Shown in pieces: positions 40,720 through 50,250 of a stretch of DNA of 64,000 bases. The stretch's first letter is position 1; the number at the start of each line of letters is the position of its first letter. The translations under genes were made by a program, and so were the position numbers. The stretch covers positions 209,501-273,500 of the forward strand of contig NZ_AYTM02000002.1 of the NCBI RefSeq assembly GCF_000507185.2. The letters run 5' to 3'. Source of the DNA: Pseudomonas syringae KCTC 12500 (GTDB taxonomy: Bacteria > Pseudomonadota > Gammaproteobacteria > Pseudomonadales > Pseudomonadaceae). Below the pieces are notes generated by a model, which saw nothing but the letters and a program-made list of their open reading frames with translations, was not told where the DNA came from and made no database searches.

Positions 40720-42033
40720 ATGCAGCGTCCATGCAGATTCGGGCAACTCGTCACCAGCGCACTGCTCGGCGCAGCGCTGAGCTGTGCCGCGCAAGCGTCA
40801 ACGGTCCTCAAGGCTCCCCGCGAGGTAGTATGGGCAGACTTTCTGGGCGTCAACGTGCAGTTTCAGTACTTCGCGCCTGACATCTATCAACAGCAGATGA
40901 GCCGTCTGGATGAACTGGGCCTGAACTGGGTGCGGCTGACCATTCACTGGCCAGTAATCGAGCCGCAAAAGGATCGTTACGCCCTGACCGAGCTGGACGC
41001 CGCCATGGCCGCGATCAAGGCGCATAATTACAACACCTTGGCGTACCTGGTCGGGTCAGCGCCCTTCGCCAGCAGCGCGCCGGCCGGGGCAAAGGCCCGC
41101 GATCAATATCCGCCAACCGATTTCAACGTGTTCGCCGCACGCATGACCGCCCTGGCCCAGCGCTATCCTCAGGTCAACAACTGGCAGGTCTGGAACGAGC
41201 CGAACATCGTCTGGCTGCCCAAAGAGGACCCGGCTGCCTATAGCCGTTTGCTGACCACCACTGCCAACGCAATACGCGCCGCCCTGCCGGACAAGACGAT
41301 CGTCACTGCGGGCATGGCTTACTACAGCCAGATGCACAGCACCTCCGGCTACATGCTGCAGACCCTGCTCGATAATGGCCTGGGCCAGCAGAATATCGTC
41401 GCGGCCTATCACCCCTACTCCGAGTACCCGGAAGGCGATTCCACACCGGATCGCGATTTTCTGGTGCGCGCCAATGCCATGAACCAGTTGTTGCACAGCA
41501 ACGGCGTCAAGCAGGTGTGGGCCACTGAATGGGGCTGGTCGAGCTATGCAGGCCCGGTGGAGATGCAGCACCTGATTGGCACCTCCGGCCAGGCTGACTA
41601 TACCCTGCGACGTCTGGCGCTGATGAGCGCCATGGATTTCCAGCGCATCTTCCTGTTCAACCTCAGCGATCTGGACGAGCGCGCCTCGGCCCGCGATCAG
41701 GGCTACGGACTGCTTGACCTGCAAGCCAGTCCCAAACCGGTCTACACCGCGCTGCAGAACTTTCTGAAAATCACCGGCCCGCGCCTGCTACCCGCCGAAC
41801 CCCCAGCTGTAAGCAGCGTCCCGGACGACCTTTATGCCGTTCCGTGGACGCGTGCAGATGGCACGCATCTGCTGATGTTCTGGAGTGCGGCGGGCACGTC
41901 GCTGAATTTCCCGGCTATCACCGACGCTGTAGTTCACGATCCATTGACCGGTAGCCGCACCCCGCTGTCCGGCAGCCAGGGCGTCACCCTGCTGCTGAAG
42001 CCGACTCTGCAAATTCTGGAATGGAAGCCCTGA
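40720..42033 (+). CDS. pslG: glycoside hydrolase PslG
   Basis: A 437-residue protein with an N-terminal hydrophobic segment (LVTSALLGAALSCAAQA) that serves as signal or anchor, then a family 39-like TIM barrel. The two catalytic glutamates are visible: acid/base Glu160 in QVWNEPN and nucleophile Glu270 in VWATEWGWSS, equivalent to those shown for P. aeruginosa PslG. PslG trims psl-type polymer in the periplasm. ATG 40720 has AGGAG upstream; a frame beginning at 40687 would overlap pslF. Confidence 0.92.
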   Translation: MQRPCRFGQLVTSALLGAALSCAAQASTVLKAPREVVWADFLGVNVQFQYFAPDIYQQQMSRLDELGLNWVRLTIHWPVIEPQKDRYALTELDAAMAAIKAHNYNTLAYLVGSAPFASSAPAGAKARDQYPPTDFNVFAARMTALAQRYPQVNNWQVWNEPNIVWLPKEDPAAYSRLLTTTANAIRAALPDKTIVTAGMAYYSQMHSTSGYMLQTLLDNGLGQQNIVAAYHPYSEYPEGDSTPDRDFLVRANAMNQLLHSNGVKQVWATEWGWSSYAGPVEMQHLIGTSGQADYTLRRLALMSAMDFQRIFLFNLSDLDERASARDQGYGLLDLQASPKPVYTALQNFLKITGPRLLPAEPPAVSSVPDDLYAVPWTRADGTHLLMFWSAAGTSLNFPAITDAVVHDPLTGSRTPLSGSQGVTLLLKPTLQILEWKP

Positions 42034-42036
42034 GCC

Positions 42037-43254
42037 ATGCGAATCCTGTGGACGCTCCCCTACCTGCCCTGGCCCACCACCAGTGGCGGCAAGACCCGGG
42101 AATACCATTTGCTGCGCAACCTGGCAGCGCGTGGCCATCGCATCACGCTGCTGGTGCAGTCCAAGAACCCGCTGGACGACGACGCTCGTGCGGCACTGGA
42201 GCCGTGGCTGGAACGCCTGATCGTGATTGATCGCCGCCCTCTGCTCAGCCTGCGTACCCTGCTGGCCGTGGCGTTTGCCGCGCCACCGATGCTGGCCAGC
42301 GTGAACGGCTACGCGCCGCAACTGGAAAAGGTCTTCGAACAGTTGCTGGAGGAGGACTGGGACATTATCCAGTTGCAGCACACTTATGCCTTTCAGCCCT
42401 TCGAGCGCGCGCTCAAGCGCTCCGGCAAGCCCTTCGTGCTGACCGAGCACAATGTCGAATCGGACCTCGGTGCCGCCAGCTACGACCGTCTGCCTCGCTG
42501 GGCCAATGCCTTCGCGGTCTATGACCGCTGGCGCTACCGGCGCTGGGAAACCCGCGTGTTTCGCCAGACCGGCGAGTTGATCGCGGTCACCGAGGACGAT
42601 GCCAAGGCGCTTTCGCGTCTGAGCGGCAGGGCCACGTCCTATGTCGTAAACAGTGTCGACTGCGATTATTACGCCAGCGTCCATGCGGACCGCCAAAGCC
42701 ATCGCCTGCTGTTCATCGGCAACTATGAATACGGCCCGAATGTCGACGCCATCGAATGGGCGCTGGACGAAATCATGCCAAAGGTATGGGCCCTGGCACC
42801 TCATGTGCGTTTTGCCATCGGCGGCTTCGGTATGCCCCCGGCCTGGCGCGAGCGCTGGCCTGACCCGCGCATTGACTGGCTGGGTTTTGTGCCTGACCTG
42901 CGTGCCTTGCAGGCCACTGCCTCGATGTTCTTCGCGCCGCTGCGCCAGGGTGGCGGCTCAAAGCTCAAGACCCTGGAAGCCATGGCCGCTGGCCTGCCGG
43001 TAGTGACCACCGCGCAGGGGGTTTCCGGGCTGGTGGTGCGGCATGGCGAACATTACCTGGGCAGTGAGGATGCCTCCGGGCTGGCGGCACTGATCGCTGA
43101 ATACACCGACAAACCACTGCAGCTCGAGCAGATTGGCGAAGCCGGCCGCGTTTATGTTCGCGCCCGGCATGACTGGTCCGTTTCGGCCGCTCAGCTGGAA
43201 GTGATTTACACCCGTTTTTCGTTCTCCAAGCAAGGATTGCGCTCATGCGTATAG
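42037..43254 (+). CDS. pslH: glycosyltransferase PslH
   Basis: A 405-residue GT-B glycosyltransferase beginning MRILWTLPYLPWPTTSGGKTRE. The acceptor domain has LTEHNVESDLG, and the donor domain includes LLFIGNYEYGPNVDAIEWALDE and LRQGGGSKLKTLEAMAAGLPVVTTAQGVSGL, the usual nucleotide-sugar binding glutamate region. It starts three bases after pslG and overlaps pslI by ten bases. Its sugar is unknown from sequence; family 4 enzymes retain anomeric configuration. Confidence 0.88.
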   Translation: MRILWTLPYLPWPTTSGGKTREYHLLRNLAARGHRITLLVQSKNPLDDDARAALEPWLERLIVIDRRPLLSLRTLLAVAFAAPPMLASVNGYAPQLEKVFEQLLEEDWDIIQLQHTYAFQPFERALKRSGKPFVLTEHNVESDLGAASYDRLPRWANAFAVYDRWRYRRWETRVFRQTGELIAVTEDDAKALSRLSGRATSYVVNSVDCDYYASVHADRQSHRLLFIGNYEYGPNVDAIEWALDEIMPKVWALAPHVRFAIGGFGMPPAWRERWPDPRIDWLGFVPDLRALQATASMFFAPLRQGGGSKLKTLEAMAAGLPVVTTAQGVSGLVVRHGEHYLGSEDASGLAALIAEYTDKPLQLEQIGEAGRVYVRARHDWSVSAAQLEVIYTRFSFSKQGLRSCV

Positions 43255-44345
43255 GACTCGACTACCGCGCCGCAGCCGGCTACCCCACCAGCGGCATCGG
43301 ACGCCAGAACCTGGCACTGGAACAGGCGTTTCGTGAACATCCGGACGTGCAATTGCAGCTGTTCGGCGTGGCCCCCTACGATCATCCGGTACGCCGCCTG
43401 ATGCATGCCCCGCGCTGGGCCGCCCCATTGAATTCGGTGCATCGGCTGCCCGATCGCTTGCGCTTCGAAGGCCAGTTCCTGCCTGCAGCCCTGCGCGATG
43501 CCGGTATTCAGATCTACGTGGCCAATATCAACATGGGCCTGCCGCTTGGGCGCAAACCGGCCGGTATGCGCTACGTGCTGCAATTGCACGATCTGTTTCA
43601 GCTCACGCAGCACAACAGTCACGGCTCGCAACTGAAAGCCAGGCTCTACCGGATGACCGACTACCTGTCGATTGCCTGGTCGCTGAAGGTTGCCGACCAG
43701 ATCTGGGTGCCTTCGCAATTCACGGCAAATGAAGCTGCTCGGATGTTCCCCAGGATCAAGGCCAAGCTGCGCGTCATACCGCTGCTGGTGGAGGCGTTCA
43801 AGGGTGAGCCGGCCGACATCGCGCAACTGCGCCTGCCGCTGCGTTACTGGCTGTGCGTGGGCACGCGCGAACCGCGCAAGAACATCAAATGGTTCGTGGA
43901 TGCCTGGCAGACCGCGCGCATGCAATTCGTCGATACCCCGGAGCTGGTACTGGTCGGTGGCGATGATCCGCTGACCGAGGCCCAGCGCCAGTTACCGGGT
44001 CTGCATGTGCTCAGCGGCCTGAGCGACGCCGAACTGCACGCCGTCTACAAAAATGCCGAACGGCTCTGGCAACCCTCCAAAAGCGAAGGTTTCGGGCTGC
44101 CGGTGATTGAAGCACTGAACACCGGCACACCGGTTGCGGTGGCCACTGGCTCGTCGCTGGACGAAGTCGCCCCGCCCGACAGCCCGCGCTTTTCGCCAGT
44201 CGACAGCGGTAATCTGATCAGGTTGATGGGCTCACTTTCTCAGGCGCCCGAAGAGGATCCGGCGATTGCCAAAGACTGGACGCAGCGCTACCAGTTGGAA
44301 GCCTTTAGCGAACGCGTGCACGCGGCGCTGGAGGAATTGCGCTGA
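43245..44345 (+). CDS. pslI: glycosyltransferase PslI
   Basis: A 366-residue GT-B protein beginning MRIGLDYRAAAGYPTSGIGRQNL. The linker segment LCVGTREPRKNIKWFVDAWQ and the donor motif WQPSKSEGFGLPVIEALNTGTPVAVATGSSLDEVA are typical of family 4. AAGGA precedes the ATG, which lies inside the end of pslH. It probably adds mannose given the GDP-mannose enzyme in the operon, but this is inference. The stop shares one base with the pslJ start. Confidence 0.88.
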   Translation: MRIGLDYRAAAGYPTSGIGRQNLALEQAFREHPDVQLQLFGVAPYDHPVRRLMHAPRWAAPLNSVHRLPDRLRFEGQFLPAALRDAGIQIYVANINMGLPLGRKPAGMRYVLQLHDLFQLTQHNSHGSQLKARLYRMTDYLSIAWSLKVADQIWVPSQFTANEAARMFPRIKAKLRVIPLLVEAFKGEPADIAQLRLPLRYWLCVGTREPRKNIKWFVDAWQTARMQFVDTPELVLVGGDDPLTEAQRQLPGLHVLSGLSDAELHAVYKNAERLWQPSKSEGFGLPVIEALNTGTPVAVATGSSLDEVAPPDSPRFSPVDSGNLIRLMGSLSQAPEEDPAIAKDWTQRYQLEAFSERVHAALEELR

Positions 44346-45760
44346 TGCCAATGGCCTTACCCCTGGGGCTGCTGTTCAGCCTGCTGTTCGGCGTGATGAT
44401 CTGGATGTTGCCCGCGCCCTTCGTGGTGGCGGCAGCAATCGGTATCGTGGCGGTTGCCACGATCATGCGTCGGCCGGTACGCGGGCTGCTGCTGTTCTGC
44501 CTGATCGGAACTTTCCTGCCCTACTCGACGGTTCAAATCGGCATTCGCACCACGGTGTCCGAAGCGCTGATCATGCTGACCTGGGCCAGCTACCTGCTGC
44601 ATGCAGTCTTCCAGGAGCGCCAGCGTGTGCCCCATATGCTGCGACCCGAACGGCTGCTGGTGGCATTGATGCTGTTCAGCGCGTTTCCTTTTCTGGTCGG
44701 GCAGTTGACGGTTGTCGCCGAGGGCAACGGACCGATCAACTGGATACGCTGGTTGTTCAACCTGTCGATCCTGTTTCTGGTGCCACGCCTGCTGACCGAC
44801 CTCAAGACGCTGGAAAATGCAGTCATCGCGCTGCTGGGCGGGACGCTGTTATTGCTGCTGCTCTCGATCGGAGTCTATGTCACCAAAGGCTCGGCCACTG
44901 CAATTATTCCGATCCTCGGCAGCCTGGGCTACAGCGGTGCCGACATCCTGAGCCAGAGCCTGCTTTCGCTCGCCAGCCGCATGGGCTCACCGTGGATGCA
45001 CCCCAACGTGGCCGGGGGTGCGCTGGCGATGCTGCTGCCGCTAGCCTTCTGCTTCGGCATGACGCGCAGCGGCGCGGCTCGCAAGCTGGGCCTGACGGTG
45101 GCCGCACTGGGCGCGGTCGGCCTGTTGCTGACCGGATCACGCGGTGCGCTATTGAGCCTGATCGCGATGATGCTGCTGATGGCCCGGCGACGCATCCCGC
45201 ACTTGGGGCGGCTGCTGATGGGTGGATTGGTGGCCGGCATTGTTCTGCTTATGTTCTACCCGCCTCTGCAAGACCGCCTGATGGGGCTGTTCAGCGATGA
45301 CGACGCCAGTACCGCGATTCGCTTTCTGGAATACAGCCATTTCCCCGATGCAGTTGCCACCTTCCCGTTCGGCATCGGTTTCAAGACCGACCCGCCGGTA
45401 CTGGGCTACACAGAGTTTGGCATTTCCAACCTGTGGCTGAACTACATCTACAAGATCGGCATACCCGGCATGCTGCTGTTCATCGCCATCACCGTCAGTT
45501 GGTGGAAGGAAGTGCGCCCCGGAAGCGGCCGGATCGTGCTGACTCGCGACAACGGCATTGCGCTGGGCTGCACCACCGGTGTGCTGGCAGCGCTGTTCAG
45601 CGGCCTGTTCGACCATTACTTCAGTTTCACCAGTGTGCTGGTCGCATTTTTCTGGCTATTTGTCGGCATCAGCCTGTACGAAACCAGACGCCTGCGCGCC
45701 AGCGCCTACACAACACCCAGACATCTTGAAGCCTCACACGAGCCGGGAGCCTCCTCATGA
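44345..45760 (+). CDS. pslJ: O-antigen ligase/polymerase-like membrane protein PslJ
   Basis: A 471-residue polytopic membrane protein with about eleven hydrophobic segments and a Wzy_C domain (LLTGSRGALLSLIAMMLLMARRR, then a periplasmic loop with the conserved SHFPDAVATFPFGIGF region). It is the likely Wzy-type polymerase that joins repeat units at the outer face of the inner membrane. It overlaps the following acyltransferase gene by four bases (ATGA), so that gene is translated together with it. Confidence 0.88.
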   Translation: MPMALPLGLLFSLLFGVMIWMLPAPFVVAAAIGIVAVATIMRRPVRGLLLFCLIGTFLPYSTVQIGIRTTVSEALIMLTWASYLLHAVFQERQRVPHMLRPERLLVALMLFSAFPFLVGQLTVVAEGNGPINWIRWLFNLSILFLVPRLLTDLKTLENAVIALLGGTLLLLLLSIGVYVTKGSATAIIPILGSLGYSGADILSQSLLSLASRMGSPWMHPNVAGGALAMLLPLAFCFGMTRSGAARKLGLTVAALGAVGLLLTGSRGALLSLIAMMLLMARRRIPHLGRLLMGGLVAGIVLLMFYPPLQDRLMGLFSDDDASTAIRFLEYSHFPDAVATFPFGIGFKTDPPVLGYTEFGISNLWLNYIYKIGIPGMLLFIAITVSWWKEVRPGSGRIVLTRDNGIALGCTTGVLAALFSGLFDHYFSFTSVLVAFFWLFVGISLYETRRLRASAYTTPRHLEASHEPGASS

Positions 45761-46578
45761 AACACCGCATGATGCATTCTCATAATCTCAGGGAGGCACT
45801 GCCCGATTACGCGCGCAAGATGGCGGTGCCGCTCGACGAGCTGGAAGCCGCCTACCAGTGGATGCTGGACAACGAAGTGTGCTTTGAAACGCGGATCAAG
45901 GATCGTACCCTGTCGTTCATCTGCTACCTCAATATCGAGCCAAGAATCGAACACCCGCTGGCGCGACGCTTCTACAAGCTGCTGGCCATCGAAACCAAAG
46001 GCCCCCTTATTCCACTGTACGGGATCAATTGGCCGACCCTGCGCGACCGCATGTTGCGGACCTGGGAGCAGGCGTACAACATCCTGATCTGCAAGATCCC
46101 CAGCCACACCCTGCGCCTGCTGTGGCTGCGCATCGGCGGCGCAAAGATCGGCAAGGGCTCGACGGTCTGGCGCAATACCGAGGTGCTGGGCGTCGACAGC
46201 CTGCGCATCGGCAATGACAGCACGGTGGGCTGGCACTGCCAGCTGGACGCACGCGGCGGCCTGGTGATCGGCGATCACGTCACCATCGCTTCACATGTGC
46301 TGATCATCGCTGGCGGGCACGATCTCAATGAGCCTGAATTCTGGGCAGTAGGCGGGCCGGTGTTCATCGGCGACTACGCCTGGGTCTGCAGCCGCGCGCT
46401 GCTTTCGTTCGGTGCCGACATCGGCGAAGGTGCAGTGGTGGGCGGTAACAGCGTGGTCTCCAAACCGGTTCCGCCCTACGCCATCGTCAGTGGCCCGAAC
46501 GCGGAAATCAAGGGCGAGCGCGCTCGCGGCCTCAACTACAAGGTGGGCGGCAAAGGCCTGTTCACCTTGTTTCACTGA
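45757..46578 (+). CDS. left-handed beta-helix acyltransferase with N-terminal extension
   Basis: A 273-residue protein. The C-terminal half (from about residue 125) is a hexapeptide-repeat acyltransferase of the WcaF/NodL type: AKIGKGSTVWRNTEVLGVDSLRIGNDSTVG and HVTIASHVLIIAGGHDLN with catalytic-type histidines. The first 120 residues are an unusual helical extension without a membrane segment. It probably O-acetylates the polysaccharide or an intermediate. The P. aeruginosa psl operon has no gene of this kind between pslJ and pslK; there the acyltransferase is the unrelated membrane protein PslL. It is coupled to pslJ and 15 bases before pslK. Confidence 0.82.
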   Translation: MKHRMMHSHNLREALPDYARKMAVPLDELEAAYQWMLDNEVCFETRIKDRTLSFICYLNIEPRIEHPLARRFYKLLAIETKGPLIPLYGINWPTLRDRMLRTWEQAYNILICKIPSHTLRLLWLRIGGAKIGKGSTVWRNTEVLGVDSLRIGNDSTVGWHCQLDARGGLVIGDHVTIASHVLIIAGGHDLNEPEFWAVGGPVFIGDYAWVCSRALLSFGADIGEGAVVGGNSVVSKPVPPYAIVSGPNAEIKGERARGLNYKVGGKGLFTLFH

Positions 46579-46593
46579 TCAGAAGCGCAGGCG

Positions 46594-48009
46594 ATGCTGG
46601 GTTCGACACTTTGGCTGACACTGGCCACCCTTACCGGGCTGGCTGCCGGATTTGCCCGCGAATGGCTATTGGTGGCGGCCTGGGGTGCCGGAGGCCAGAG
46701 CGACGCGTTTCTGGTTTCGATGTTCCTGCCCGAGGCGCTGCGCATGTCACTGGCGGCGGGCCTGCTCAGCGCCGCTGCCCTGCCCCTTTATCAGCAGCGC
46801 AGCGTTGAACGGCAACAGCGCTGGCTGGGAGGCATGGCACCGCGTCTGTTACTGACCGGGCTGGCAGTGAGTGTCATTCTGCTGTTGAGCGCCGGGGGGC
46901 TGGTGCGCCTGATCGGTCCGGGGCTGGACGCCGACGGCTACGCGCAGGCTGCCAGCGGCCTGCGCTGGCTGGCTTGGTGCGCACCGGGTTTCATGCTGCA
47001 TGCGCTGTTTTGCGTACCGCTGCAGGCTCGCTCGCGCTTCGTGCTCGCCGGGCTCGGCTCGCTGCTGTTCAACCTGCCGCCGGTCATCTACCTCGCCACG
47101 TTAAGCCATGCCTCGACGTCGACCGGGCTGGCCGGCGCGTGCGTGCTGGGTAGCGTGCTGATGCCGGGTGTGTTGTTGCCAGCCCTGTATCGCTCGGGCT
47201 GGCGGCCTTGGCAGTGGCAATCAGAAGCCGGCGCAATGCGTGAGCTGTTGCAGCGCATCGGTCCGCTGCTGAGCAGCAACCTGGCCAGCCAGGGGCTTGC
47301 CCTGCTGGAGCGCATGGTGGCTTCGCTGCTCGGCGAAGGCGCGGTGACCTGGGTCAACCTGGCGCGCAAATTGATCAACCTGCCGCTGATTGCCTTGATG
47401 AGCCTGAATCAGGTGTTACTCGGCCTGATGAGCGGCAGTGCCGGCGATCAGCGCCTGTCGCTGCTGAAACGCGGGCTGGGCAGCGCGACATTGCTGACTC
47501 TGCCGGCGGTGGCCGGGCTGATCGGCGCGGCCGGGGCGCTGGTAACACTGTTGCTGCCCAATCAGACCCAGGGCGGGCCGCTACCGGAATTGCTGGCCTG
47601 GTTTGCCGTGCCGCTGATGTTCGGTGCCTGGAATGCCTTGCTGGCGCGCTATGCCTACGCCGCCGGTGACACACGCCTGCCGCTCAATTGCGAACTAGTC
47701 GGCAGTCTGTGCAATGCGCTGCTGCTCGGCGCACTGCCCTTCGCTTTCGGCCTGACCGGCATTGCCCTTGCCGCGCTGGGCGGCGCGCTGGTCACCGGCG
47801 TGCTGCTGATGCGCCGCCAGTCTTTGCTGAATGTCTTGCCGTGGCGCAGCCACTGGTTGCTGGCCAGCCTGCTGATGGCTATCGCCGCCCTGTTGCTGCA
47901 TCCGTTGCACGACACCTGGCTGCAACTGGGCCTGAGCTGTGTTTATGGCGCGCTACTGCTGGTCGGGTTGGCGTTGTGGCTCAAGCCGTGGCGTAACGTG
48001 TCAGCCTGA
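46594..48009 (+). CDS. pslK: MurJ/MviN-like lipid-linked repeat flippase PslK
   Basis: A 471-residue membrane protein with about twelve to fourteen hydrophobic segments. The N-terminus (TLATLTGLAAGFAREWLLVAAWGAGGQSDAFLVSMFLPEALR) is the MviN signature. It should flip the lipid-linked psl unit across the inner membrane. This is the last gene of the cluster here; no pslL-O counterpart follows. Its last 67 bases overlap the 3' end of the opposite LysR gene. The ribosome site is weak, so translation may depend on coupling. Confidence 0.88.
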   Translation: MLGSTLWLTLATLTGLAAGFAREWLLVAAWGAGGQSDAFLVSMFLPEALRMSLAAGLLSAAALPLYQQRSVERQQRWLGGMAPRLLLTGLAVSVILLLSAGGLVRLIGPGLDADGYAQAASGLRWLAWCAPGFMLHALFCVPLQARSRFVLAGLGSLLFNLPPVIYLATLSHASTSTGLAGACVLGSVLMPGVLLPALYRSGWRPWQWQSEAGAMRELLQRIGPLLSSNLASQGLALLERMVASLLGEGAVTWVNLARKLINLPLIALMSLNQVLLGLMSGSAGDQRLSLLKRGLGSATLLTLPAVAGLIGAAGALVTLLLPNQTQGGPLPELLAWFAVPLMFGAWNALLARYAYAAGDTRLPLNCELVGSLCNALLLGALPFAFGLTGIALAALGGALVTGVLLMRRQSLLNVLPWRSHWLLASLLMAIAALLLHPLHDTWLQLGLSCVYGALLLVGLALWLKPWRNVSA

Positions 48010-48896
48010 TCGGCGGCCTGACGGCAGGCTTCCCTGAAGCGCTCCAGGCTCGGCGAGATGAACTTGTCGCGGTGCCTGATCATGAAGAACCGGCGATTGA
48101 GCGGCGGCAGCGGGCTGGCGAGCGTGCGCAACTGCCCGCTGGCCAGCAGGTCGGCGACCACACGGCGGGACAGGCAACTGATGCCAATGCCTTGCGCGAG
48201 GGTGCGCATGATCGCTTCCGAGCTGCCTACCTGACGCATGTCCTGCAGGTCATGCAAATGCCTGAGCAGCAAGTGTTCGACCTCTTCGCGCGTTCCCGAA
48301 CCCTGCTCACGCAGCAACCACTCCGCGCTCTGCAGTTCGCCCAGCGACACGTGTTCTTGCCCGGCCAGCGGATGGACGCAGCCGGCGACGATGAGCATTT
48401 CATCGACCAGCCATGGCTCGGCGATCAGCTCAGGCAGATGACAGGGAGCCTCGATGAGACCCATGTCGATTTCAAACTGCGCGACCTTGCGAGCAATCAG
48501 CGCGCTGTTGCCGATGTCCACATCGATTCGCAACTGAGGCGTCGAGCCGCGCAGTGCCCCGACGATCTGCGGCACAACGTAATTGCCGATGGTGCTGCTA
48601 CTGCCAATGCGCAGGCGAGCATTCAACGCCGCGTCGGGCAACAGAAAGCTGTCCTCGATCTGCTGGGCGTTTTCCAGCATCTTCATGGCACGGGGCAGCA
48701 GTGCCTGCCCGCTGTCATTGAGCAGCAGACGCTTGCCTACCCGGTCGAACAAACGCGTACCCAGCGCGCTTTCCAGCTCGTTCAATGCCGCGCTGGTGGC
48801 TGACTGGGACAGCGCCAGAGCGCTACCTGCGCTGGTGGTGCTGCCACAGCGGGTGATCGCGCAAAAAATCTGTAATTGCCGCAGGTTGATTCTCAA
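47943..48896 (-). CDS. LysR family regulator, CysL/YeiE-like
   Basis: A 317-residue LysR regulator. The helix-turn-helix lies at residues about 5-62 (LRQLQIFCAITRCGSTTSAGSALALSQSATSAALNELESALGTRLFDR) and the effector domain from about 95. The overall look is that of the CysL/YeiE group. The start is probably TTG 48896, since no ATG or GTG gives a normal N-terminus. It is divergent from the TDT exporter gene, with two palindromes in the 128-base gap, and its 3' end overlaps pslK by 67 bases. Its target is most likely the exporter. Confidence 0.87.
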   Translation of the reverse strand: MRINLRQLQIFCAITRCGSTTSAGSALALSQSATSAALNELESALGTRLFDRVGKRLLLNDSGQALLPRAMKMLENAQQIEDSFLLPDAALNARLRIGSSSTIGNYVVPQIVGALRGSTPQLRIDVDIGNSALIARKVAQFEIDMGLIEAPCHLPELIAEPWLVDEMLIVAGCVHPLAGQEHVSLGELQSAEWLLREQGSGTREEVEHLLLRHLHDLQDMRQVGSSEAIMRTLAQGIGISCLSRRVVADLLASGQLRTLASPLPPLNRRFFMIRHRDKFISPSLERFREACRQAADQADTLRHGLSHNANPTSSSAP

Positions 48897-48913
48897 GGCC
48901 GTTTTTCTCGCCG

Positions 48914-48925
48914 GGTAGACCTACC
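48914..48925. promoter_or_regulatory. palindrome GGTAG-AC-CTACC near the LysR start
   Basis: A perfect inverted repeat 18 bases upstream of the LysR gene, between it and the exporter. It is a candidate autoregulatory site. Confidence 0.45.
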
Positions 48926-48934
48926 TGAAAAACA

Positions 48935-48956
48935 GGTAACGATGAGAGAGATTACC
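48935..48956. promoter_or_regulatory. inverted repeat GGTAA-N12-TTACC, candidate LysR operator
   Basis: Arms at 48935-48939 and 48952-48956. It is about 70 bases upstream of the exporter start, the usual distance for a LysR activation site. Confidence 0.5.
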
Positions 48957-49024
48957 CATTTAGAAGATTGACTGTCGATCCGTAGACTGATGGCACGTCC
49001 CGAAATCACCAGCAGGAGACTGCC

Positions 49025-50185
49025 ATGAGCAGACTCGCAATCCTCATCAAGGGCAACGCCCCCTTCGCAGCACTGACCAGTCCGCGGGAGGCGATTCGGC
49101 AATTCACCCCCAACTGGTTCGCCGTGACCATGGGCACCGGTATTCTGTCGCTGGCGCTGGCTCAACTGCCGGGTAGCCCTGCTCCGCTGCGCGCACTGGG
49201 CGAAGCGTTGTGGTTCCTGAACATCGCCCTGTTCACGCTGTTCAGCGTGATGTACGCCAGCCGCTGGTTGCTGTTTTTCGATGAAGCGCGTCAGGTCTTC
49301 GGGCACTCCACCGTATCGATGTTCTTCGGCACCATCCCCATGGGCCTGGCGACCATCATCAACGGCCTGCTGGTGTTCGGGCCGGCGCGCTGGGGCAGCG
49401 CCATTGTCCCGGTTGCCGAGGCCTTGTGGTGGCTGGACGTGGCGATGGCCCTGGCGTGTGGGGTGCTGATCCCTTTCATGATGTTCACCCGTCAGGAGCA
49501 CAGCATCGAGAAGATGACCGCTGTCTGGTTGTTACCGGTGGTCGCGGCAGAAGTTGCAGCGGCCTGCGGGGGATCGCTGACAACGCATCTTGCGGGTGCT
49601 GACTCGCAGTTCACGGTGCTGATCACCAGCTACGTACTGTGGGCCTATTCGGTGCCCGTGGCGTTGAGCATTCTGGTGATTCTGCTGTTGCGCCTGGCGC
49701 TGCATAAACTGCCCCACGAAAGCATGGCCGCCTCCAGCTGGCTGGCACTCGGTCCCATCGGTACGGGCGCACTGGGCATGCTGGTGATGGGCAGCGACGC
49801 CCCGGCCGTCTTCGCCGCCCACGGCCTTGCATCCATCGGTACAGTGGCAGCAGGCATCGGTGTGCTGGTCGGTATGCTGTTCTGGGGGCTGGGTCTGTGG
49901 TGGATGGCGCTGGCCGTGCTGATTACAGCGCGCTACGTGAAACAGGGTATCGGCTTCAACCTGGGCTGGTGGGCGTTCACCTTTCCACTCGGCGTGTACG
50001 CAGTGGCGACGCTCAAACTCGGCGCCACCCTGCATCTGGGCTTCTTCGATGTCTTTGGCACGTGGCTCGTGGCGCTGCTGGCGCTGATGTGGTCGGTCGT
50101 GTCGATACGCACTCTGGCCGGCGCCTACCGGGGTTACCTGTTCGTCTCGCCCTGCATCGCAGCACAAGGGTGCATCCGTCGGTAA
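49025..50185 (+). CDS. TDT family transporter (dicarboxylate/tellurite/sulfite type)
   Basis: A 386-residue inner-membrane protein with about ten membrane segments. The start of the domain, IRQFTPNWFAVTMGTGILSLAL, is the SLAC1/Mae1/TehA signature, and later segments such as HKLPHESMAASSWLALGPIGTGALGMLVMG fit. Members move malate, tellurite-related or sulfite anions. ATG 49025 has AGGAG upstream. The divergent CysL/YeiE-like regulator points to sulfite as a possible substrate, as for yeast Ssu1, but this is inference. Confidence 0.87.
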   Translation: MSRLAILIKGNAPFAALTSPREAIRQFTPNWFAVTMGTGILSLALAQLPGSPAPLRALGEALWFLNIALFTLFSVMYASRWLLFFDEARQVFGHSTVSMFFGTIPMGLATIINGLLVFGPARWGSAIVPVAEALWWLDVAMALACGVLIPFMMFTRQEHSIEKMTAVWLLPVVAAEVAAACGGSLTTHLAGADSQFTVLITSYVLWAYSVPVALSILVILLLRLALHKLPHESMAASSWLALGPIGTGALGMLVMGSDAPAVFAAHGLASIGTVAAGIGVLVGMLFWGLGLWWMALAVLITARYVKQGIGFNLGWWAFTFPLGVYAVATLKLGATLHLGFFDVFGTWLVALLALMWSVVSIRTLAGAYRGYLFVSPCIAAQGCIRR

Positions 50186-50250
50186 GTTTCCTTGAACTTA
50201 CCTCGGCGGCGAGGCGCCTGAGAGGAATATCTTCATGACAGAGAGCCTCC

